Shown in pieces: positions 1-5,162 of a stretch of DNA of 9,156 bases. Each line of letters starts with the position of its first letter. Position 1 is the first letter of the stretch. The position numbers and the translations under genes were made by a program. Below the pieces are notes generated by a model. That model was not told the DNA's origin. It did not search any database and saw only the letters and a list, made by a program, of their open reading frames with translations. Location: positions 1-9,156 of the forward strand of contig CALKHV010000063.1 of the NCBI GenBank assembly GCA_937988865.1. Reading direction: 5' to 3'. The stretch is from an uncultured Propionibacteriaceae bacterium. Lineage in GTDB: Bacteria > Actinomycetota > Actinomycetes > Propionibacteriales > Propionibacteriaceae.

Positions 1-5
1 GGCGC

Positions 6-968
6 TCAGAAGAGGCAGGGATACGTGCGTGGGCTGATCGACGGACCAGTCACCGTCCACGTGCAGCCGACCAGGTCGTCGAAGGTCAGGGCCTCGTCGA
101 GCGCGACGGCCCGGTTCGCGACGATCCACCCGCCGTGGATGTCGACGGCGAGTGGCGTCGACCCGTTGACGAGTCGCAACGTGGCGCGCCGCGCGCCCAG
201 GTCGAGTTCGCCCGTCTCGTCGACAACCCCGGCCACGCCCGCGGCGGCGAGGTGCATCGAGTCCTCGCCGACCAGCACGACCTGGAGTTGCGGCCACCCG
301 GCGGACGCGAACACCGCGCGTTCGTGGATCTCGACGATGTTCTCGACCTGGGCACTCACGAGGCTGCACATCGCGACGAAGCCGTTGGTGCTCTCGAAGG
401 CGGCGACCTCGGAGGTGTCGGGGACCTCGCTCGTCTCGCGTCCGAGAAGCGTGAAGGCCGACAGGTCGTACCCCGCCGCTGCCGTGCAGATCTCGGTGAC
501 GTCGGCATCGTCCATCGGCCAGGTGGGCATGACCTGCATCGGGGCCATGTCGTAGCCGATCGAGCACGTGCGGGTTCCGTCCCCGATCGAGGTGCCGGCC
601 GGGATCTCCCCGTCCAGGGCAAGGGGATCGATCGCGCAGCGGGCGCTGACCACAGCCGAGTCGAAGGGTCCCGGGTCGATGTAGCGACCGTCGGGGTGCA
701 GGGGAAGCACGGCCGGATTCAGGTCGTTGCGCGTGCTCCCGGTGGTCGAAGGGGTGGGGGCCGGCCCGCTCGTCAACGTCACGTACCGGCTGACCCACCA
801 ACCCCCGGACGCGAGCAGCGTCGCGCAGGCGACGACGACCACGAACCGCCGCCACCGGCGGTGACGATGCGCTTCCGCGTCCTGACGGAGGGCTCGGGCT
901 CCCTGCCGCGAGGGGTGGTGGGTGTCGTCGGCTGCCACGCCCAGTTCGTGGTCGAGATCGATGCGCAT
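6..968 (-). CDS. Single-pass membrane protein next to a sigma factor; possible anti-sigma partner
   Basis: This is a 320-aa protein of no family I recognise. It has a short, basic, His-rich cytoplasmic N-terminus (residues 1-41), one hydrophobic segment at about 42-58, a Pro/Thr/Ser linker (about 66-80), and an extracytoplasmic domain of about 240 residues. The outer domain has six cysteines (111, 135, 161, 201, 302, 318), an even number that would allow disulfides. The topology (basic residues inside, no signal peptidase site seen) resembles membrane anti-sigma factors. However, the cytoplasmic part is only about 40 residues and lacks the HxxxCxxC zinc motif of ZAS anti-sigma factors. The ATG overlaps the stop of the upstream sigma gene by one base (TGATG), and no good ribosome site precedes it, so translation is probably coupled. 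The anti-sigma or signal-sensing role is inferred from position only. The gene ends at the left edge of the window but its stop codon is present. Confidence 0.8.
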   Translation of the reverse strand: MRIDLDHELGVAADDTHHPSRQGARALRQDAEAHRHRRWRRFVVVVACATLLASGGWWVSRYVTLTSGPAPTPSTTGSTRNDLNPAVLPLHPDGRYIDPGPFDSAVVSARCAIDPLALDGEIPAGTSIGDGTRTCSIGYDMAPMQVMPTWPMDDADVTEICTAAAGYDLSAFTLLGRETSEVPDTSEVAAFESTNGFVAMCSLVSAQVENIVEIHERAVFASAGWPQLQVVLVGEDSMHLAAAGVAGVVDETGELDLGARRATLRLVNGSTPLAVDIHGGWIVANRAVALDEALTFDDLVGCTWTVTGPSISPRTYPCLF

Positions 969-1492
969 CAGGCACCTGGCCTCTTGAAGGCCTCGTTGTC
1001 GGCGGCGACCTCCTCCTCCAGCACCAGGGTGTCGCCCGTTCGGGCGAGCACGCGCCTGAGGTGGGCCAGGGCCTCGAGGACGAGTTCGCGGGCGTCCGCA
1101 TCGAGGATCGTCGAGATCTCGGCGTCATCGAGGTGGTTGAAGCGCGCGAGGACGACGGCGGCACGCTCCTGGACGGGGACCTGGTCGAGAGCGGCCATGA
1201 GGCGCTCCTCGGGGTTGGCGCCGGGGCCACCCGAGTCGACGAGATCGGCCCCGTCGAGCGTGAGGCGGTGGGCGTGGCTGACCTGCCCGATGAGGAGCGT
1301 CCGCGCCCGGGTGAGGGACGCCTGCGCGTCCGTCAGGTCGACGTGATCGCGGTACAGGTCGGCGAGGCTCCGCTCGATGACCTGGTCGGCCCGCGTCCAG
1401 TCGCCGACCATCAGATAGGCGGTCCGCCGCAGCCCGGCCAGGTGGGCGGCGACGAAGGCGTCGAAGGCCTGCTCGCGAGCCTTACCGGGCAT
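968..1492 (-). CDS. SigE-family (ECF-type) RNA polymerase sigma factor, degenerate in DNA-contact regions
   Basis: This 174-aa protein has the layout of the small SigE-like sigma factors common in Streptomyces and relatives. Region 2 spans about residues 8-75 and includes the typical RTAYLMVGDWTRADQVIERSL stretch (23-43). Region 4 spans about 97-148, opening with a good LDQVPVQERAAVVLARF core (102-118). The start is ATG at 1492 because a near-perfect AAGGAGGGG lies just upstream (1495-1503); the open frame runs further upstream, but without family similarity. Two parts look worn. The usual Trp/Arg-rich end of region 2 is replaced by a TRARTLLIGQVSHAH stretch (61-75). The recognition helix of region 4, normally GTVKS-like, reads DADARELVLEAL (131-142). 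It may therefore bind DNA weakly, use unusual promoters, or act as a regulatory decoy. It is coupled to the membrane protein downstream. Family assignment is fairly sure; activity is open. Confidence 0.85.
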   Translation of the reverse strand: MPGKAREQAFDAFVAAHLAGLRRTAYLMVGDWTRADQVIERSLADLYRDHVDLTDAQASLTRARTLLIGQVSHAHRLTLDGADLVDSGGPGANPEERLMAALDQVPVQERAAVVLARFNHLDDAEISTILDADARELVLEALAHLRRVLARTGDTLVLEEEVAADNEAFKRPGA

Positions 1493-1494
1493 GA

Positions 1495-1503
1495 CCCCTC
1501 CTT
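1495..1503 (-). promoter_or_regulatory. Strong ribosome binding site for the sigma factor gene
   Basis: On the minus strand this reads AAGGAGGGG, close to the full anti-Shine-Dalgarno complement, ending only 2-4 nt before the ATG at 1492. It fixes the start of the sigma gene and rejects the 67 extra in-frame codons upstream. Confidence 0.8.
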
Positions 1504-1532
1504 GGTGGACGACCTCGTACCTACCATCATGC

Positions 1533-1548
1533 GCCGTGACGTCACGGC
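1533..1548. promoter_or_regulatory. Perfect 16-bp palindrome upstream of the sigma gene; candidate operator
   Basis: GCCGTGACGTCACGGC is its own reverse complement with no spacer and has a TGACGTCA core. It lies in the 95-nt gap between the tetR stop and the sigma start, 40 nt before the ATG. That is where a promoter-proximal operator for the sigma/membrane-protein pair would sit. With no loop it cannot form a good hairpin, and no U-run follows, so it is not an intrinsic terminator. The binding protein is unknown. The sequence differs from the ATACA/TGTAT sites next to tetR, so a different regulator is likely. Confidence 0.5.
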
Positions 1549-1587
1549 AGACGAGAGCGCGCCCACACAACTCCGCAGGGCCTGCGC

Positions 1588-2223
1588 TCAGGCCGGGACC
1601 ACCATCGCACGCAACACTGTGGCCAGCCGGGCCTCGGCGTTCGGGGCGCGTCCGCCGGGGTGGATGAGCTGGGCGAGCGTCGCGTGCTCCCACACCGCGT
1701 GCAGGAGGCCGATGGCGTCCTCGCCCGGCATGGAGAGCTTGAGCCCGTGGGCGCCGAGGGCCTGCCCGATCACCTGGGAGAACACAGGCGTGAGATGGGC
1801 GTCCAGTTCGGCCATGGCCTCACGGAGCGCTGGCTCGCGCGCGGCGTAGAGGCGCAGCTCCATCATGGCCAGGACCGCCTCGGGATCCTCGCCGAGGGTC
1901 TCGGTGAAGACGCCGATGGCCGCCTCGATGGCTTCTGCCGACGAGCGTCCGGCGTCCGTGTTCATGCTCCCCACGGCCGTCTGGGCGGCCGCCAGGTAGT
2001 CGGCCGTGTGGGCCTCGAGCAGGGCGACGCAGAGGTCGTCCTTGGTTTCGAAGTTGGAATAGAAGGCGCCACGGCTGAAGCCCGCCGCCTCACAGATCTC
2101 TTCGACGGTCGCCCCGAGGACGCCCCGTCGCGCGAACACGGACGTGGCCGCAGCAATGAGACGGTCGCGAGTCGCTGCGCGCCGGTTGCTCATCGTCTGA
2201 TTGCCCACCGTCTGGTTGCTCAC
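1588..2223 (-). CDS. TetR/AcrR-family transcriptional repressor, probably of the divergent MMPL-YhgE operon
   Basis: This is a 211-aa TetR-family regulator of normal length. The N-terminal DNA-binding domain (about 17-65) shows the family pattern: a first helix with TRDRLIAAATSVFARRG, then the helix-turn-helix at about 38-57 containing TVEEICEAAGFSRGAFYSNF and KDDL. The remaining residues (about 70-211) form the variable helical ligand-binding and dimer domain, so the inducer cannot be read. I chose the GTG at 2223 because GAGAGGA (minus strand, 2229-2235) stands 5 nt upstream of it. The ATG at 2193, ten codons later, lacks a good site, although the HTH would remain intact from there. The gene is divergent from the transporter operon, with an array of palindromes between them. 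The classic TetR arrangement suggests it represses both itself and the transporter. It may also be transcribed together with the downstream sigma gene. Confidence 0.93.
   Translation of the reverse strand: MSNQTVGNQTMSNRRAATRDRLIAAATSVFARRGVLGATVEEICEAAGFSRGAFYSNFETKDDLCVALLEAHTADYLAAAQTAVGSMNTDAGRSSAEAIEAAIGVFTETLGEDPEAVLAMMELRLYAAREPALREAMAELDAHLTPVFSQVIGQALGAHGLKLSMPGEDAIGLLHAVWEHATLAQLIHPGGRAPNAEARLATVLRAMVVPA
2179..2223 (-). repeat. Three tandem 15-nt units at the 5' end of tetR
   Basis: On the minus strand the first 45 bases of tetR are GTGAGCAACCAGACG, GTGGGCAATCAGACG and ATGAGCAACCGGCGC, encoding VSNQT, VGNQT and MSNRR. The first two units differ at two bases; the third matches well only over its first ten bases. 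Each unit begins with a codon that can start translation, so the duplication may have moved or multiplied the start site. Confidence 0.65.
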
Positions 2224-2228
2224 GTGTG

Positions 2229-2235
2229 TCCTCTC
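2229..2235 (-). promoter_or_regulatory. Ribosome binding site deciding the GTG start of tetR
   Basis: GAGAGGA on the minus strand, 5 nt from the GTG at 2223. The same GAGAGG core at the same spacing precedes the divergent transporter gene. The alternative ATG at 2193 has no comparable site. Confidence 0.6.
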
Positions 2236-2272
2236 GCCCACCAGCCTGGACCGGGTACTCCCGAACCCGGCG

Positions 2273-2302
2273 TTACCGATACACCAATGTATCGCATACA
2301 CT
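2273..2302 (+). promoter_or_regulatory. Possible promoter of the MMPL operon, overlapping the operators
   Basis: The best plus-strand pair is TTACCG (2273-2278) and TACACT (2297-2302) with an 18-nt spacer. This matches the -35 hexamer at 3 of 6 positions and the -10 hexamer at 4 of 6. It would place the start near 2309, leaving a leader of about 58 nt, and RNA polymerase would compete directly with a repressor on the first two palindromes. The match is weak. Confidence 0.25.
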
Positions 2303-2328
2303 GGTGTATCGAATACGCGTGTGTATCG
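2277..2328. promoter_or_regulatory. Triple palindromic operator array between tetR and the MMPL operon
   Basis: Six alternating half-sites are visible: ATACA at 2279, TGTAT at 2288, ATACA at 2296, TGTAT at 2305, ATACG at 2313 and TGTAT at 2322. They form three palindromes of the form ATACaC-n3-TGTAT (2279-2292, 2296-2309, 2313-2326). Each is followed by CG, and the copies repeat at exactly 17 nt. The first extends to 7-bp arms, CGATACA-n4-TGTATCG (2277-2294). The third is the weakest, with one mismatched half. The array is AT-richer than its surroundings and lies 53 nt from the tetR start and 38 nt from the MMPL start. TetR proteins bind as dimers or pairs of dimers to palindromes of this size, so this is the likely operator for both directions. 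Binding by the adjacent TetR is inferred. Confidence 0.8.
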
Positions 2329-2355
2329 ACGATCGGTCGGACGCCACGCATCGAC

Positions 2356-2361
2356 GAGAGG
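2356..2361 (+). promoter_or_regulatory. Ribosome binding site of the MMPL gene
   Basis: GAGAGG lies 5 nt before the ATG at 2367. It selects this start over an in-frame extension of 47 codons that would run back through the operator array. Confidence 0.65.
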
Positions 2362-2366
2362 CTCAC

Positions 2367-5162
2367 ATGTCGACCTTCCTGTACGAGCTCGGACGCGACA
2401 GTTTCCGGCACCATCGCCGCGTCCTGTTGATCTGGTTGGGCGTGCTCGCCGTTGTCGGGGCGCTCGCGGCCTCCTTCGGGGGCACGTACAAGGACGCGTT
2501 CGAGATCCCCGGCGCACCCAGCCAGATCGCCCTGCAGAAGCTGCAGATGACGTTCCCGGCCGCCGCTGCCCAACAGGCCACGGCGATCGTCATCGCACCG
2601 GAGGGCCAGCGGGTCGACGATGCACGGATCAAGGCGAGCATCGAGGCCGGGGTCACCGCTTTCGAGACCGTTCCCGTGGTCGACGTCGTGACGTCCCCGT
2701 GGAACGACTACATCTCCGGTCTCGTCAGCGACGACGGACGCGCGGCCCTGATCCAGCTGCAATTGCACGGCAAGGACTTCACCGACATCACTGACGACGA
2801 CCGCGCTGCCCTGGTGGCCGAGGCCGCAAAGATCCAGGACACCCTGCCCGCCGGCACGACGGTGAACATGGGCGGGCAGGCGTTCGCCATCGAGGTACCC
2901 AGCCTGTCGGCCACCGAGGCCCTCGGACTGGTCGTCGCGCTCGTCGTGCTCGTCCTCACGCTCGGGTCGATGCTCGCAGCCGGCGTCCCGCTGCTGACGA
3001 GCGTCCTCGGGGTGGGTCTCACCCTGGGCATCATGACCTTCGCCGCGGGCCTCACGAACGTCAACTCGACGACGCCCATGTTGGCAGTCATGCTCGGTCT
3101 GGCGGTCGGGATCGACTACGCACTCTTCATCCTGTCGCGACACCGCGACCAGTTGCGCGACGGCATGGACCTGGAGGAGTCGGCGGCGCGCTCGAATGCC
3201 ACCGCCGGTTCGGCCGTCGTGTTCGCCGGCCTCACCGTCGTCATCGCCCTCGTGGGCCTGTCGGTCGCCAACATCCCCTTCCTGACGGTCATGGGCGTCT
3301 TCGCCGCGGTCGGTGTGGCGCTGGCCGTGGTCATCGCCCTGACGCTGCTCCCGGCCCTCATGGGCTTCCTGGGGGAGAGGCTGCGTCCCAGGGCCTCACG
3401 CAAGAAGGCGGACGCAGCGTCCGCCCCCCAGGGCGGCGTCTTCGACCTGTGGGTCCGCGCGGTCACCAAGGTGCCCCTGCTGACGATCGCCGTCGTGCTG
3501 GTCGTACTCGGCGCACTCAGTTTTCCGGCCAAGGACCTCTGGATGAGCCTTCCCAACTCCGGCCAGCACTCCGCCGGCCAGGCCGACCGGGTCACCTACG
3601 ACCTCATCGAGGAGCACTTCGGCCCCGGCGCCAACGGTGCTGTCATCGTGACCGCCGACATCATCGGCAGCACCGATCCGCTCGGCGTGATGGACGGATT
3701 GAGGGCCGACATCGAGGCCCTTCCCGGCGTCAAACTCGTGGCGCTCGCCACCCCCAACCAGAACGCCGACACCGGCTTCGTGCAGGTGGTGCCCACCACC
3801 GGTCCTGACGATCCGGCGACTCCAGCGCTCGTGCATGCCCTGCGCGACCAGCACGACACGTGGCTGGAGAAGTACGGCGTCGAGACCGCGGTCACAGGCA
3901 TCACCTCGATCCAGATCGACATCACCGACCGCTTGACCGGCGCACTCCTGCCCTTCGGCGTGTTCGTCGTGGGACTGTCGCTGGTGCTGTTGATGATGGT
4001 CTTCCGCTCGATCTGGGTGCCGATCAAGGCCACCCTCGGCTTCCTGCTCAGCGTGGGGTCGGCGTTCGGCGCGACCCAACTGGTCTTCAACCGCGGCTGG
4101 GGTGCGGGCCTCATCAACCTCGAGGAACCCCAGGCGATCATCAGCTTCATGCCCATCATCGTCATGGGCATCCTCTTCGGCCTCGCCATGGACTACGAGG
4201 TCTTCCTGGTGTCGCGCATGCGCGAAGACTTCGTGCACAGCCTGAAGACCTCGGACGCGTCCCCCCGTCTGGTGGCGCAGCGGGCGGTCAGGGAAGGTTT
4301 CGTGCACTCCGGCAAGGTCGTGTTCGCCGCCGGCCTCATCATGTTCGCCGTCTTCGCCTTCTTCGTCCCCAACGGGCACGGACCCATCAAGCCGATCGCC
4401 TTCGCGCTCGCCGTGGGCGTGGCGGTGGATGCCTTCGTCGTCCGCATGATCCTGGTGCCCGCCGTCCAGCACCTGCTCGGTGAGCACGCCTGGTGGTTGC
4501 CGTCCTGGCTCGACAAGCGTCTCCCGAGCTTCGACGTGGAGGGCGACTCGCTCGCCCACCAACTGGGGCTCGCCGACTGGCCGACCCCCGACCACACCGA
4601 GGTCCTCCATGCCGAGGGTGTCGCCGTCGACGGCGTGTTCGAGCCGCTCGACCTGCACCTGGAACCGGGTGAGGTGGTCGCGCTGGTCGGGGAATCGGCG
4701 TCCCGGTCGGCCGCGATGCTGGCCCTGGCCGGACGTCTGCGACTCGACGCGGGCCAGGCCCGCATCGCGGGCGAACTCCTGCCCGAGCAGGCCGCGAGGG
4801 TCAGGCGCCAGACGGGATTCGTCGAGGTGCCGGCGTCCGGCGATGCCAGTTCCGAGATCAGCCACGTGCTCGGTCGGCGTCCGCGCGTCGTGTTCGTCGA
4901 CGCCGCAGACACCCTCACCGAGGCGACGGATCGCGCCGCCCTCATCCTCCTGCTCGACGAGGCCCGAGGCGGACGCGGGTTCGCCGTCGTCCTCGGCGTC
5001 ACCGACACCCGGCCCCTCGCCGGGCTGGGCTTCGACCAGGTCGTGCCGATCCGCCGCGCCGGTCCGACGAGCCCGACCAGCCCCGCCCCAGCACCCGTCC
5101 GACACGACGATGTCGACTCCACACCCGCCCTCGCGGCCGCAGCAGAAGGGATCCGGGCATGA
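2367..5162 (+). CDS. MMPL-family RND transporter with a degenerate ABC-ATPase-like C-terminal domain
   Basis: This 931-aa protein is an inner-membrane exporter of the MMPL/RND type. TM1 (about 19-38) is followed by an outer domain (about 40-180), five TM helices (about 183-335), TM7 (about 370-387), a second outer domain (about 390-522) and a second helical bundle (about 526-705). The two proton-relay Asp-Tyr pairs are intact: D250-Y251 in GLAVGIDYALFILSR, and D609-Y610 in GLAMDYEVFLVSR. These are the residues that couple proton flow to export in MmpL proteins, so the transporter core looks functional. Residues about 745-895 resemble a shortened ABC nucleotide-binding domain. The Walker A position reads GESASRS (775-781), lacking the usual Gly-Lys. 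Walker B is VVFVDAAD, with Asp845 but no catalytic Glu. No LSGGQ is present, and the H-loop His is missing. A Pro-rich tail ends the protein. The start is set by GAGAGG upstream. The stop overlaps the next gene (ATGA). Substrate unknown; probably lipid-like or amphipathic compounds. Confidence 0.93.
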   Translation: MSTFLYELGRDSFRHHRRVLLIWLGVLAVVGALAASFGGTYKDAFEIPGAPSQIALQKLQMTFPAAAAQQATAIVIAPEGQRVDDARIKASIEAGVTAFETVPVVDVVTSPWNDYISGLVSDDGRAALIQLQLHGKDFTDITDDDRAALVAEAAKIQDTLPAGTTVNMGGQAFAIEVPSLSATEALGLVVALVVLVLTLGSMLAAGVPLLTSVLGVGLTLGIMTFAAGLTNVNSTTPMLAVMLGLAVGIDYALFILSRHRDQLRDGMDLEESAARSNATAGSAVVFAGLTVVIALVGLSVANIPFLTVMGVFAAVGVALAVVIALTLLPALMGFLGERLRPRASRKKADAASAPQGGVFDLWVRAVTKVPLLTIAVVLVVLGALSFPAKDLWMSLPNSGQHSAGQADRVTYDLIEEHFGPGANGAVIVTADIIGSTDPLGVMDGLRADIEALPGVKLVALATPNQNADTGFVQVVPTTGPDDPATPALVHALRDQHDTWLEKYGVETAVTGITSIQIDITDRLTGALLPFGVFVVGLSLVLLMMVFRSIWVPIKATLGFLLSVGSAFGATQLVFNRGWGAGLINLEEPQAIISFMPIIVMGILFGLAMDYEVFLVSRMREDFVHSLKTSDASPRLVAQRAVREGFVHSGKVVFAAGLIMFAVFAFFVPNGHGPIKPIAFALAVGVAVDAFVVRMILVPAVQHLLGEHAWWLPSWLDKRLPSFDVEGDSLAHQLGLADWPTPDHTEVLHAEGVAVDGVFEPLDLHLEPGEVVALVGESASRSAAMLALAGRLRLDAGQARIAGELLPEQAARVRRQTGFVEVPASGDASSEISHVLGRRPRVVFVDAADTLTEATDRAALILLLDEARGGRGFAVVLGVTDTRPLAGLGFDQVVPIRRAGPTSPTSPAPAPVRHDDVDSTPALAAAAEGIRA
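4599..5051 (+). other. Pseudo-ABC domain fused to the MMPL transporter
   Basis: Residues 745-895 of the MMPL protein follow the order of an ABC ATPase: a first strand pair (GVAVDGVFEPLDLHLEPGE), a P-loop-like turn at 775-781, a Walker B-like strand at 841-845, and a final strand before a lost H-loop (VVLGVTD, 874-880). Only about 64 residues separate the two Walker positions, against about 100-120 in real ABC domains, so the helical subdomain with the signature motif is absent. With the Lys, Glu and His all missing, ATP hydrolysis is very unlikely. A structural or protein-docking role is possible. Confidence 0.6.
5145..5151 (+). promoter_or_regulatory. Ribosome binding site of the YhgE/Pip gene, inside the MMPL coding end
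   Basis: GAAGGGA lies 7 nt before the ATG at 5159. Together with the ATGA overlap it supports coupled translation and favours this ATG over the adjacent one at 5162. Confidence 0.6.

Noticed and set aside
135..1346. Plus-strand open frame across the membrane protein and sigma genes (403 codons).
   Set aside because: It spans two coupled minus-strand genes and has shadow-type Arg/Gly/Val-rich composition with no ribosome site.
1574..1586. CGCAGGGCCTGCG inverted repeat just after the tetR stop, considered as a terminator.
   Set aside because: The arms meet with a one-base centre, leaving only about a 4-bp usable stem. No T-run follows in the direction of tetR transcription.
1493..1693. Longer sigma factor with an N-terminal extension of 67 residues.
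   Set aside because: The extension is Arg/Pro-rich without family similarity, crosses the palindrome and the tetR end, and the strong ribosome site points to the ATG at 1492.
4947..4961. An LLLDE run (residues 861-865) in the MMPL tail that looks like a textbook Walker B motif.
   Set aside because: It lies about 20 residues after the better-placed VVFVD strand, in what aligns with the helix following Walker B, and is not followed by Pro or a D-loop. I take VVFVDAAD (841-848) as the Walker B position.
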